Assembly (NCBI GenBank): GCA_026710045.1
Contig: JAPORU010000046.1
Span: 1-33,325 of the forward strand
Origin: Aestuariivita sp.
GTDB lineage: Bacteria > Pseudomonadota > Alphaproteobacteria > Rhodobacterales > Rhodobacteraceae
Length of the DNA: 33,325 bases
Direction of reading: 5' to 3'
The notes beneath the pieces were generated by a model. It ran no database searches and had not been told where the DNA came from. It worked only from the letters and a program-made list of their open reading frames with translations. The position numbers and the translations under genes were made by a program. This document shows, piece by piece, positions 7,239 through 16,329 of this stretch. Every line of letters starts with the position of its first letter. The first letter of the stretch is position 1.

Positions 7239-8226
7239 AGTCCAGCTGCAGAATGTCTGCAAGTCCTTCGGATCGATAACGGCTGTTGATCAGATGTCAC
7301 TCACGATAGACCAGGGCGACTTCGTGGTCTTGCTGGGACCGACGGGAGCGGGAAAGACGACAACTCTGAGACTTATTTCCGGGCTGGAACGTCCGGATCA
7401 GGGACGGGTGCTTATTGATGGTCGTGACGTCACGTCTGAAATTCCTGCAAGGCGCGATGTTGCGATGGTGTTCCAACAGTATTCGCTTTACCCTCACATG
7501 ACTGTTCGCGAAAACTTGGCATTTCCACTCCGTTCGCCATTGTTTTCCTTTTCAGATGAAGTGATCCAAGACCGGATTCAGAATATTGCGGAAATTCTGC
7601 AAATTTCCCATAAACTCGATAATCGCACGACGGCTTTGTCGGGTGGCGAGATGCAGAGGGTGTCCATTGGTCGCGCATTGGTCCGCAATCCCGCGATTTA
7701 TCTTATGGATGAACCACTCAGTTCACTGGATGCCAAACTACGTGCAGATCTGCGCATTGAACTCAAGCGTATTCAAGTCGAGCTCAACGCCACTCTTCTG
7801 TACGTCACGCATGATCAGATTGAGGCGATGACCATGGCCAGCAAAGTTGGCGTGTTGGAATCGGGTAAGCTTGTTCAGGTCGGATCGCCACGTGCAATTT
7901 ATGAAGATCCTGTCAGCCTATATGTGAGTGGCCGTCTTGGACTGCCAAGGATCAACACCGTTCCAGCCTATCTCTTTCCGAATTCGCCAGCTGGAGCCAC
8001 CACAATTGGATTGCGACCCGAACATATCGAACAAGGGCAAGGTGAACCGGCTCGTGTAATCCGGCTCGAGCATCTTGGTGATCAGACCCAGCTGTATCTT
8101 GACTTCAAGGATCACACGATCATAACTTTGACTGATATTCGTTCGACGTTGCGGCCGGATGACACCGTTTATATCCAGCCACGAAACCCGCTCTATTTTG
8201 ACGTCACCGGCCATCGTGTCCGATAA
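7231..8226 (+). CDS. ABC importer ATPase, second of two
   Basis: A 331-residue ATPase. Walker A is GPTGAGKTT (residues 36-44), the Q-loop is MVFQQYSLYPH, the signature LSGGEMQRVSIGRALV, Walker B YLMDEPLSSLD, and the switch His lies in VTHDQIEAM. The C-terminal TOBE part (GLRPEHIEQ) is shorter than in its partner. The start lies inside the preceding gene (ATGGCTGA overlap, 7231-7238), so the pair is translationally coupled and probably made in equal amounts. It is followed after 11 bp by the kinase gene, tying transport to phosphorylation of the imported compound. Confidence 0.9.
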   Translation: MAEVQLQNVCKSFGSITAVDQMSLTIDQGDFVVLLGPTGAGKTTTLRLISGLERPDQGRVLIDGRDVTSEIPARRDVAMVFQQYSLYPHMTVRENLAFPLRSPLFSFSDEVIQDRIQNIAEILQISHKLDNRTTALSGGEMQRVSIGRALVRNPAIYLMDEPLSSLDAKLRADLRIELKRIQVELNATLLYVTHDQIEAMTMASKVGVLESGKLVQVGSPRAIYEDPVSLYVSGRLGLPRINTVPAYLFPNSPAGATTIGLRPEHIEQGQGEPARVIRLEHLGDQTQLYLDFKDHTIITLTDIRSTLRPDDTVYIQPRNPLYFDVTGHRVR

Positions 8227-8237
8227 GGATTTGAATC

Positions 8238-9860
8238 ATGAAACAATTCATCAATGATCGCGATTCAGTTGTCTCCCAGGCCATTGACGGCCTGATATGG
8301 GCATCTGTGGGGCATCAGGCCCGACTTGATGGATATCCGCACATCAAGGTGGTTGTCCGTACCGATTGGGACAAGTCCCGGGTGGCTCTTATATCAGGAG
8401 GTGGTTCCGGTCACGAACCCAGTCATGCCGGATTTGTTGGAGAGGGTATGCTGACCGCCGCAATATGCGGCGATGTATTTGCTTCGCCTTCCGTTGATGC
8501 TGTTCTGGCAGGCATTGTTGCTGTCACGGGAGAGGCCGGCTGTTTGCTGATTGTAAAGAACTATACGGGCGACCGTCTCAATTTCGGCCTTGCAGCCGAG
8601 CGGGCGCGGGCGCTGGGATACAAAGTACAGATGATCGTGGTTGGCGACGATGTCGCATTACCAGATCTTCCTCAACCGCGTGGCGTTGCCGGAACGTTGT
8701 TTATCCATAAGATCATCGGAGCAATGGCCGCAAACGAGACGAACTTAGACGCAGTGACGTCGGCCGCTGAGCAGATTGCAAGAAGAGTGTCATCTCTCGG
8801 AATGTCGCTTGATACCTGTTCGGTTCCCGGGACGCCAAAGGAAGATCGCATCAAATCCGGGATGGCGGAACTTGGTTTAGGGATTCATGGAGAGCCGGGG
8901 ATTGAACAGGTCCCGTTTTCAACAGCTGAAGATGCAATGGCGCGCGTGGTCGAGCGTCTGGCACAACATGTTCCCGCAGGACAGCTTGTCGCTCTTCTGA
9001 ACAATCTTGGAGGGTGCACTCCCCTTGAAATGGGCATTCTTGCAGACGCTCTTCGACAATCGCAACTTGGCGATCGAATTCAAGGCATGATCGGTCCTGC
9101 ACCGATCATGACCTCTCTTGACATGAGGGGGTTTTCCCTGTCGTTGTTCTCGCCAACCGATGACGACATTGCCGCCTTGAAGGCTCCCGTCGCGCCGGTA
9201 GCGTGGCCTGGTTATCATTCGACAGGACTACTTTCTATTACGCCCATGCCGACGATACCGAGTGATCCGGCGCCAAAGGCATCACATGATCCGACGGTTC
9301 ATCACATCATCAATGTCTGCTGTAACATTCTGCTCGACTCCGAGGCAGATTTAAATACCCTCGACGCAAAATCGGGTGATGGTGACACGGGAAGCACACT
9401 GGCCACGGCTGCAAAGTCACTCTTGCAAAAGCGTTCCACGATGCCGTTGTCGGATCCAGCGACACTGTTCTGTTCGATTAGTCGGGAGATTAGTATCGCA
9501 ATGGGCGGCTCGTCCGGTGTTTTGATGGCAATTTTCTTTGCGGCCGCCAGCGAGTCGTGTTCCAGTGGTCAAACGTTACGGTCATCGCTCATAGCGGGCC
9601 TTAAGCGAATGCAGGAAGTTGGTGGTGCGCGACGTGGGGACCGCACGATGATTGATGCTTTGGAACCTGCACTCGACGCTTTTGACGGTGGATTGAAACA
9701 TGCTGCTGAAGCCGCCCGATCTGGAGCCGATTCGACAGCGTCCATCACCCGCGCAAGGGCGGGCCGTGCAAGTTATGTATCAGAGGATAATTTAGTCGGT
9801 CACAATGATCCGGGAGCTGAAGCCGTTGCACGGATTTTTGAGGGACTCGCAGCCACATAG
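8238..9860 (+). CDS. dihydroxyacetone-type kinase, DhaK-DhaL fusion
   Basis: A 540-residue ATP-dependent single-chain kinase of the DAK family. The N-terminal DhaK domain (about 1-330) has GGGSGHEPSHAG at 54-65, and His217 in GLGIHGEPG is at the position of the His that binds the carbonyl substrate covalently. The C-terminal DhaL domain (about 345-540) shows LDAKSGDGDTGS with Asp376, Asp381 and Asp383 as Mg-ATP ligands, and the GGSSG loop. The start has AAGGAT upstream. Known family members phosphorylate dihydroxyacetone, and related enzymes act on erythrulose and other short ketoses; the true substrate is unknown. Position directly behind the importer implies it acts on the imported compound or its first oxidation product. 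Confidence 0.9.
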   Translation: MKQFINDRDSVVSQAIDGLIWASVGHQARLDGYPHIKVVVRTDWDKSRVALISGGGSGHEPSHAGFVGEGMLTAAICGDVFASPSVDAVLAGIVAVTGEAGCLLIVKNYTGDRLNFGLAAERARALGYKVQMIVVGDDVALPDLPQPRGVAGTLFIHKIIGAMAANETNLDAVTSAAEQIARRVSSLGMSLDTCSVPGTPKEDRIKSGMAELGLGIHGEPGIEQVPFSTAEDAMARVVERLAQHVPAGQLVALLNNLGGCTPLEMGILADALRQSQLGDRIQGMIGPAPIMTSLDMRGFSLSLFSPTDDDIAALKAPVAPVAWPGYHSTGLLSITPMPTIPSDPAPKASHDPTVHHIINVCCNILLDSEADLNTLDAKSGDGDTGSTLATAAKSLLQKRSTMPLSDPATLFCSISREISIAMGGSSGVLMAIFFAAASESCSSGQTLRSSLIAGLKRMQEVGGARRGDRTMIDALEPALDAFDGGLKHAAEAARSGADSTASITRARAGRASYVSEDNLVGHNDPGAEAVARIFEGLAAT

Positions 9861-9978
9861 CGAAAGTTGCGCGTTTCTCCTATAGCATATAAAGAATCCA
9901 TGATGGCTATGACAATCGGTTGATGATACAGGTGCCGCGATTGCAGACGCCGGTTACATCGGTTCATTCCTTTATTAG

Positions 9979-12318
9979 TCAGGAGCCATAAGGAACCCAG
10001 ATATTCTTGATCTCCGTTGCGGCTGACAAGAATTCTTCCGCGTCGGCCTGCATCCAATTTCGTGCGCGTCGAAGATTGACCCACGTACGTTTCAAGTTAC
10101 CCGCCGACTCGCGTTCAATAATCTCCGATATATCGGACGAGGAAAAACTCCAGACAGCATCAACGTCGAGATGTCCCGCCAAGTGCGGCGCAAGCTCACG
10201 GTGCGATCCCGTTAGAATATTGACTACACCACCCGGAACATCCGATGTCTCTATAACCTGATAGAAGTCCGTTGCCGCCAATGGGAAAGGTTCCGATGCG
10301 ACCAATACAATGGTGTTCCCCATTGCGATGGCGGATGCCATTACCGACACGAAACCCAGTAAAGGAACATCATCAGCGCAGAAAGCACCGATGACACCGA
10401 CCGGCTCTCGCGTTGCCAAAGCCATTCCGCGCATTGGTATATCATGAATGTGCCCATCGAATTTGTCTGACCAGGCCGCGTAGGTAAACAACCGATCAAT
10501 ACTTGCTTGAACCTCGGATGCTCCCTGTCGTCTGCCGCTAAATGCGTTGAGTCTGTTCGCAAATTCATCGGCACGTGCAGACAGATTTTCGGCGATATAA
10601 TAAAGTACTTGTGCGCGTGAGTGACCGTATGTTTGTGCCCAACTGCGTGCTGACTTTGCCGCCTCTACGGCATTCCGTATGTCTTTTCTGTTGGCAATGG
10701 GTACTTGCCCGAGCGAAACTCCCGTCGAATTGTAGATATTCCTGGAATAGCCTCCGTCTGGACGTACCTGCTTGCCATTAATATAGAGTTTTGCGGTACG
10801 GTCTACGGCTGCTGTCGGAGGCCGGCTTCCCTCAAACAATCTGATGGGCTGATATGGCTTCGTTCGCTGTCTGGGTTGTGTATAGGCTTCCAAGCCTTCC
10901 CAACCGCCTTCTCTTCCAAAACCACTTTCACGAACGCCGCCAAATCCCACGGCAGCATCAAGGAGATTTGTAGAATTGAGCCAGACAACGCCCGTTGCGA
11001 GTTTGCGGCCGATGTCAAACGCCAGGCTAAGATTTTCTGTCCAAATTGTGGCTGCCAATCCGTATCGGGTATTGTTCGCCAACTGTACCGCTTCATCGGG
11101 AGTTCGAAAGGTCGTGGAAACCAATACGGGCCCAAAGATCTCTTCCTGCATTAGGGAATCGGCGGGCTCGAGACCGGAAATGAGTGTCGGTATAAAATAG
11201 CATCCGGTTTCTGGGAACGGGATATCTGCCTGATATATATCTCCACTTTTGTTGGAATTGACGAGCTGCGTAATCGTCGCAAGTTGCACAGGATCGACAA
11301 TCGCACCGACATCAATAGATTTATCGAGAGGACTGCCCATCCGCAACCGATCCATGCGCCTGCGAACTCTGCAAAGGAAGTCCTCCGCAATGTTTGTTTG
11401 AACAAGCAGCCGAGAACCGGCACAACATACCTCACCCTGATTTAACCAAATGGCATCGACGAGACCCTCAACAGCACTATCCAGATCAGCATCGTCGAAA
11501 ACAATATACGGGGACTTTCCTCCTAATTCCAGCGTCAGAGACTTGCCAGTGCCGGCGGTCAGCGTCCGAATATGTTGCCCGACAGTGGTGGAGCCTGTGA
11601 AGGCGATCTTGTCGATGTTGGGATGCTTGACAAGTGTCTCGCCGGTCTGAGCGTCCCCGGTAATGATATTCACAACGCCGTCTGGAAGATTGGCTTGATG
11701 GCATATATCGGCAAAGAGAAGGGCGGTTAAGGACGTGTATTCTGTCGGCTTGAGAATAACGGTATTTCCCATTGCGAGTGCGGGTGCAATTTTCCAGGAC
11801 AGCATCAAGAGCGGAAAATTCCACGGAATGATCTGGCCACAAACTCCCCTTGCGTCTCGGTGCGCTAAAGTATCGTCCATAAGCTGAGACATTCCGGCGT
11901 GGTAGTAGAAGTGCCGTTGCGCAAGTGGTACATCGATATCGCGACTCTCGCGTATCGGTTTGCCATTGTCGAGAGTTTCGAGCACTGCAAAGAGGCGTTC
12001 ATTTTTCTGCAGCAGGCGTGCGATCGTATAAAGGTATCGAGCACGCGCTGCGCCGCCGATCTTTTGCCACTCTTCTTGTGCGTTTACAGCGGCTGATACG
12101 GCCGCGTTGACATCTTTCGTAACTCCATAAGATACCTGAGCCAGTAACTCTCCCGTCGCCGGATTACGACTTTCAAAATTTCTTGACGGTTGTGTAAACG
12201 TTCCGTCAATGAAGTGTCCAAATCGATTGTCGTTGCTCTCTAACCAAGCGAGCGCCATTGTGGCATCCTCGAGCGCGGGACCATAATCCATGGATGCGAA
12301 GTTATCTCTTACCGTCAT
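9979..12318 (-). CDS. duplicated aldehyde dehydrogenase family protein (780-residue type)
   Basis: A 779-residue protein. Residues 1-490 form a complete NAD(P)-dependent aldehyde dehydrogenase: IIPWNFPLLM, the FTGSTTVGQ nucleotide loop, catalytic Glu264 in LELGGKSP, catalytic Cys298 in GEVCCAGSR, and EEIFGPV. Residues about 510-779 repeat the N-terminal part of the same fold (LYINGKQVRPDGG, the REPVGVIGAF block, VVNILTG) but stop before the Glu and Cys region, so the second half has no active site of its own. Such long duplicated ALDHs are a known family and often sit beside deoC, where they probably oxidise the acetaldehyde released by the aldolase. The ATG at 12318 gives the expected N-terminus; the ribosome site is weak. 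It converges on the kinase gene, and 142 bp separate it from deoC on the same strand. Confidence 0.85.
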   Translation of the reverse strand: MTVRDNFASMDYGPALEDATMALAWLESNDNRFGHFIDGTFTQPSRNFESRNPATGELLAQVSYGVTKDVNAAVSAAVNAQEEWQKIGGAARARYLYTIARLLQKNERLFAVLETLDNGKPIRESRDIDVPLAQRHFYYHAGMSQLMDDTLAHRDARGVCGQIIPWNFPLLMLSWKIAPALAMGNTVILKPTEYTSLTALLFADICHQANLPDGVVNIITGDAQTGETLVKHPNIDKIAFTGSTTVGQHIRTLTAGTGKSLTLELGGKSPYIVFDDADLDSAVEGLVDAIWLNQGEVCCAGSRLLVQTNIAEDFLCRVRRRMDRLRMGSPLDKSIDVGAIVDPVQLATITQLVNSNKSGDIYQADIPFPETGCYFIPTLISGLEPADSLMQEEIFGPVLVSTTFRTPDEAVQLANNTRYGLAATIWTENLSLAFDIGRKLATGVVWLNSTNLLDAAVGFGGVRESGFGREGGWEGLEAYTQPRQRTKPYQPIRLFEGSRPPTAAVDRTAKLYINGKQVRPDGGYSRNIYNSTGVSLGQVPIANRKDIRNAVEAAKSARSWAQTYGHSRAQVLYYIAENLSARADEFANRLNAFSGRRQGASEVQASIDRLFTYAAWSDKFDGHIHDIPMRGMALATREPVGVIGAFCADDVPLLGFVSVMASAIAMGNTIVLVASEPFPLAATDFYQVIETSDVPGGVVNILTGSHRELAPHLAGHLDVDAVWSFSSSDISEIIERESAGNLKRTWVNLRRARNWMQADAEEFLSAATEIKNIWVPYGS

Positions 12319-12460
12319 GTTCGTTATCGGATCCGATGTGAACTCATAAATTGAAAACGAATGTACGAGGTTTCATGGTATTTTTCGTAAGAGCCATTTC
12401 GTTCAAGGCATCGGTCTCCACGTTTCCGATTATTGTCTTTCCGTCTCTCTGCTCTGCCGG

Positions 12461-13441
12461 TTAACTGATAGGATGACGGTTTTCGGAAGAATACCGGCCA
12501 TACAGATGATGTTCGAGTTGACGTTCTATATCACCCAGTAGACTGGAAGCGCCAATTCGCAAGAGATCAGGCTGCATCCAACGTGTTCCGAGCTCCTCCT
12601 TCACCAGGGTTAAATAGGAAAGGGCATTCCTTGCCTTGGAAATTCCACCGGCCGCCTTGAAGCCAACCTTATATCCTGTTCGATCAAAGTAATCTCTTAT
12701 ACAGCGCAGCATGACAAGGCTGGCAGGGATTGTTGCGTTAACCGCTTCCTTACCGGTTGACGTCTTTATGAAATCGGCACCCGCCATCATTGCAACAAGC
12801 GATGCTCGGGCGATATTGCGTAACGTCCCCAGGTCACCTGTTGCAAGAATAACTTTGATATGGGCGTCGCCGCACGCGTGGCGAAATTCCTTGATTTCTT
12901 CATACAGACTGTCCCATCGGCTTTCCAGAACATGTCGTCGTGAAATTACAACATCAATTTCCGTTGCTCCGGCACTGACGCTATATTCGATTTCCTTTAC
13001 GCGCACATCGAGAGCACTGAGACCTGCTGGAAATCCTGTCGATACTGCAGCGACCGAAATATCTGTGTTCTTTAGCGTGTCAATGACCGCTGCAATCATT
13101 TCGTGATAAACGCAGACAGCCGCCACAGACAAACGGGGGCTGTTGAGTGCCGCAAGAATGTGAGGATGAACAGGCTGTTTGGCTTTCACGCAGAGACGGC
13201 GAACACGGGACTCGGTGTCATCACCCGAGAGAGTCGTCAGATCAATACAGGAGATCGCCTTTAGATTCCAGGCCGCCTGCCAATCCTTCTTGACTGTCCG
13301 ACGCGCTGGCAAAGTGGCGGCACGCCTTTCAATTGCGGATCTATTCGACTGGATTGATCGGACCCAAGGGATATCAAGAGCGACCCCGGGATTGCGCGTG
13401 GATGCGATCGTCTTGAGTTCCGTGATGGCTGCGTGTGACAT
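12461..13441 (-). CDS. deoC: deoxyribose-phosphate aldolase
   Basis: A 326-residue DeoC (class I aldolase), cleaving 2-deoxyribose 5-phosphate to glyceraldehyde 3-phosphate and acetaldehyde in the cytoplasm. The Schiff-base Lys226 is in GADFIKTSTGK and the second active-site Lys262 in KVGFKAAGGIS. The central text (VAAVSTGFPAG, EIDVVI, IKVILATGDL) follows the TIM-barrel strands. It is longer at the N-terminus than the E. coli type (about 260), as is usual for this alphaproteobacterial form. ATG at 13441. It is likely co-transcribed with the duplicated ALDH downstream, which would remove acetaldehyde. No deoA, deoB or deoxynucleoside gene lies in the window, so the phosphorylated substrate may come from the neighbouring importer and kinase. 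Confidence 0.92.
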   Translation of the reverse strand: MSHAAITELKTIASTRNPGVALDIPWVRSIQSNRSAIERRAATLPARRTVKKDWQAAWNLKAISCIDLTTLSGDDTESRVRRLCVKAKQPVHPHILAALNSPRLSVAAVCVYHEMIAAVIDTLKNTDISVAAVSTGFPAGLSALDVRVKEIEYSVSAGATEIDVVISRRHVLESRWDSLYEEIKEFRHACGDAHIKVILATGDLGTLRNIARASLVAMMAGADFIKTSTGKEAVNATIPASLVMLRCIRDYFDRTGYKVGFKAAGGISKARNALSYLTLVKEELGTRWMQPDLLRIGASSLLGDIERQLEHHLYGRYSSENRHPIS

Positions 13442-13988
13442 TCAGACCTATCGACATTCTCGTTCCGGACATACTGTCGCCTTCAATGGCACCATATCTC
13501 GGCGACTTCAACCCAGATCCGGCCCGTTCCGCTCATTCCGGCTTTCCGCACATTGAAGAATGTGACGTTGACTCGACTCTTTACTGAAAGTTTGAACTAA
13601 AATGGGATGATCGATAGTGTGCGTGAGGGTTTGATGGGTATCCAGAAACATGGTGCAACACGGTCAAGAACCATAGGCAGAGTCACGAACAGGCCCCGTG
13701 CTCAAATGATTGATTATCCCGTGACGATGGTTTACCAGGTGTTCCGTCTGGTTTCGTTTAATCTCCGTGTTCTTTTGGACGTGCACTCTTGCGATCATTT
13801 TTTTGCAGCGAACCCGATCATTACGTGCGTTATGTACGGTCGGCCTTCAGCCGATGAAATTTAACACGTCACGGATCATTATCAGCTTCGAACGCATTGA
13901 GCCACTCCGTGGGCGCGCTCACAGCGTGCTTGGAATTTCACTTCTGACTGGTTCTCAACAACAAGGCGTGGTTTACAGACGGACCATT
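13442..13988. other. 547-bp gap between deoC and uraH
   Basis: No gene recognised on either strand. Plus-strand open frames (from 13607 and 13767) have no ribosome-binding site or family resemblance, and no minus-strand frame of useful length exists. It should contain the deoC promoter, but I see no convincing -35/-10 pair. It may be the eroded remains of a regulator gene, which is speculation. Confidence 0.4.
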
Positions 13989-14348
13989 TTAACTGCCCCT
14001 GTACGTGGAATATCCGTAAGGCGATAACAAAAGCGGAACGTGGTAATGCGAATGCGGATCCGCTATTCCAAATCTGATGGGAATTTCGTCAAGAAATAAC
14101 AGGGAATCCGAGGTAATCTCCTGTTTGCGAAAGTAATCGCCCGCATGGAAGATCAATTCATATCGCCCGACCCGAAATTCATCGTTCGACAACATTGGAT
14201 TGTCTGTACGTCCATCTTGATTGGTGACCGATGACGCGCGTTCAAATCGATGATCCTCTTCAATCTGATATAAGTGGATACGCACACCATGTGCCGGCTT
14301 ACCGAGAGACGTATCAAGTACATGTGTTGTCAAGAAACCCTGAACCAT
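13989..14348 (-). CDS. uraH: 5-hydroxyisourate hydrolase (transthyretin-like)
   Basis: A 119-residue HIUase, the full family length. It opens with GFLTTHVLDTSLGKPAHGV, where the first active-site His lies in HVLD, has the conserved Arg-containing middle, the HYHVPLLLSPYGYSTY segment, and ends in the diagnostic YRGS tetrapeptide that closes the active site. It hydrolyses 5-hydroxyisourate, the product of urate oxidase, to OHCU. The OHCU decarboxylase domain is encoded 4 kb away on the other strand (puuE-uraD), with an accessory insert in between. The enzyme acts in the cytoplasm in this lineage as far as the sequence shows (no signal peptide). Confidence 0.93.
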   Translation of the reverse strand: MVQGFLTTHVLDTSLGKPAHGVRIHLYQIEEDHRFERASSVTNQDGRTDNPMLSNDEFRVGRYELIFHAGDYFRKQEITSDSLLFLDEIPIRFGIADPHSHYHVPLLLSPYGYSTYRGS

Positions 14349-14717
14349 TTATTCTCACCTTTCGCCTGCAAAATCCCGTTCACGTTATCATCGCTGAAAT
14401 GCAACTTTGGCGCAAAGACACTTCACCCGTTGCTGGTGTCGTGACCTCGCACAAAGAGAGGGTCACCATCCGTTTTGGGAGAGGACCTTATCCAGGCATG
14501 ATGCCTAGTGGATCGTGGATGGGTGTGATGTGTTACGGTTGACATCTACCTAATCATATGGGGTGGTCCGTCACGAACACCCCATAAGTCGCTTGTCTTT
14601 TTGCTATGACCGGAACTCTCATGATCCCTCCCTGATTGACCATGCATAACAGGCAGTCGCACGACGGGCAACATGGCACGCAAGTGACCTGTTCCTCATG
14701 ATCCTTTTGATCGTACT
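14349..14717. other. gap with a 9-bp-arm inverted repeat
   Basis: No gene recognised. TATGGGGTG (14557-14565) and CACCCCATA (14578-14586) form a perfect 9-bp dyad with a 12-base loop. It lies about 130 bases beyond the ardC stop on the minus strand and could terminate that transcript, but read in that direction it is not followed by a T-run; on the plus strand TTTTT comes 14 bases later. It may mark the left border of the accessory insert. Confidence 0.4.
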
Positions 14718-15632
14718 TTAAGCGGCAAGTCTGCAATGCGAATGATCATTTTTCCCGTTTTTGGAAGCCAGTTTGTGAAGATAGTTGACGGCACGTTGAG
14801 CGTGGGCAGCCGCCGAGAAGATGGCCCGTTTATCATTTCTGAAGATCTTGAGCCAACCTTGAATATATGCCGCATGATCTGCACTCGGTTGAGGTTTGAG
14901 TGACATATCGGCACAGAGAAACGCTGCTCCGAGCTCAGCGACAAGCTCTTCCCGTGCATACCCCTCATCATCTCCTTGAGATTTGCGAAAATCACGATTA
15001 AGCCGGCTATTGTGGGACGTCCAATGAATCACTTCGTGAGCGAGCGTCGCGTAATAGGCTTCCGGATAATGAAATAATTCAAACTCCGGTACATAGATTT
15101 GATCCTTTTTTGGTGAGTAGAACGCATCAAGGGTCCCGTGCTGAATATCGGCTCCAAGTGAGGAGAAGAAACGGTCGGCATGCTGAATCCGTGCCTTCGG
15201 AGAAAGATTGGCTGCTTTCGTTGCATAAAATCGCGTCGGCAAGTCTTCAATCTGATCAACATTGAAGACGGTATAATGCCTTAAGAACGGAACATGTTGC
15301 TCTTCCTCTTCACCCTTTTCATTGACCATGAAATTCTTGTAAGTATTTGCATAAACGATCGTACTACCCTGTTCACCTGTTCGAACATGTGCACCGTAGC
15401 CGATCGCTTGGCGGTACGTCATCCAGATGGGTGCCGAAAAGCCGCCACGTGAAGCGGCCATCCATAACATCAAAATATTCACCCCTTGATAACGTGTTCC
15501 ATCATGTCGTTCTGGAAGCTCTATTAACCTCTTTCCCCCTCCAGCACTCCACGGTGTCAGCCAGGTTAATTCCCCTTTTTCGAGGTCAGCAATAATTTGA
15601 TCCGTAACCCTTTGGTAGATTTCAGACTTCAT
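14718..15632 (-). CDS. ArdC-type antirestriction protein with zincin-like protease domain
   Basis: A 304-residue protein in two parts. The N-terminal half (MKSEIYQRVTDQIIADLEKG, then PWSAGG and a YQGVNILMLWM-type block) is the ArdC ssDNA-binding domain. The C-terminal half has HEVIH at residues 199-203 (HExxH zinc site), followed by REELVAELGAAFL supplying the third ligand, as in zincin metallopeptidases. ArdC proteins ride on plasmids and integrative elements and protect incoming DNA against host restriction. The ATG at 15632 is chosen because AAAGGAA lies eight bases upstream and the text then starts as in the family; an in-frame ATG at 15716 would add 28 unrelated residues. The end of the gene matches the usual family length. 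It marks the region as horizontally acquired. Confidence 0.88.
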   Translation of the reverse strand: MKSEIYQRVTDQIIADLEKGELTWLTPWSAGGGKRLIELPERHDGTRYQGVNILMLWMAASRGGFSAPIWMTYRQAIGYGAHVRTGEQGSTIVYANTYKNFMVNEKGEEEEQHVPFLRHYTVFNVDQIEDLPTRFYATKAANLSPKARIQHADRFFSSLGADIQHGTLDAFYSPKKDQIYVPEFELFHYPEAYYATLAHEVIHWTSHNSRLNRDFRKSQGDDEGYAREELVAELGAAFLCADMSLKPQPSADHAAYIQGWLKIFRNDKRAIFSAAAHAQRAVNYLHKLASKNGKNDHSHCRLAA

Positions 15633-16329
15633 CTCTTGTTCCTTTCCCAATCTCAGTACATAAGCGGTTTTACAATCAATTTTGAAAATCTCATTTGAAA
15701 TAGTTTTTTTATACATCTATTTTTTATACTAATTTTCCGTGCTGTCTAGCCCCTTCCTGAAAAATTGGATTTTCCGCCAGTTTGAGCATAGGTTTTTGGA
15801 AATTTGTCACGAATCACCTGATTTAAATGATTGTTTTGAAGTCACGAGAGCCTGTCAAACTTTGCATAGACGTTACAGTTCGTATGTCTTGATCGGATTG
15901 TATTGATCAGAAAAGCTCTAAGCGGCGGTGTTTGAGGGAGGGTTCGCGAATCAGGAAAGCTTCGACCATCGGTTGTTATTCGTATGTTACGATTACGGAC
16001 AGAGGCCTGTTCGACAAGGACTCCGTCGTAAAAGAATTTAATCGGTACACGACCAGGCAGACGGAGGGATGGCTTGTCCCGAAATTTGGGAATTTGCTCT
16101 TCCTGTCCGAAACGATCTGATTATAGTCAAGTTCCAGCAACTGGCAAAACTTGCGCACGGTCATTGCTTCGTTAATGCTGGTCCTCTTCTTGAATCCTTA
16201 TATTTCTTGCTATCCTGGCTTAACGAACAGAAATGAGCCTAAACGATATCTTGGAGATGTTGGACGTTCTGGGTTATAAACCGGTGCAGGGCGTTATGTT
16301 TTGTGGATGACTTTTTGGTATTAAACGCG
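15633..16329. other. gene-poor stretch inside the accessory insert
   Basis: About 700 bp with no gene I can identify firmly. A minus-strand frame 15976-16164 (62 codons, MTVRKFCQLLELDYNQIV at its start) is possible but lacks a good ribosome site. TTGATC occurs twice at 8-bp spacing near 15890-15910. On the minus strand a 37-codon frame, shifted by one base, continues beyond the end of the 87-residue gene at 16330, which could mean that gene is frameshifted. Confidence 0.35.
15976..16164 (-). CDS. small hypothetical protein, uncertain
   Basis: A 62-codon frame starting ATG at 16164. The N-terminus MTVRKFCQLLELDYNQIVSD looks like a short helical, DNA-binding-like segment, but I recognise no family. 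No Shine-Dalgarno is visible and an overlapping plus-strand frame of similar length exists, so this may be chance. Confidence 0.2.
   Translation of the reverse strand: MTVRKFCQLLELDYNQIVSDRKSKFPNFGTSHPSVCLVVYRLNSFTTESLSNRPLSVIVTYE

Noticed and set aside
13607-13864. 85-codon plus-strand frame between deoC and uraH
   Set aside because: No recognised motif and a poor translation signal; overlaps another chance frame.
15890-15915. Two TTGATC hexamers resembling an FNR site
   Set aside because: They are direct repeats, not the TTGAT-N4-ATCAA dyad that FNR needs.
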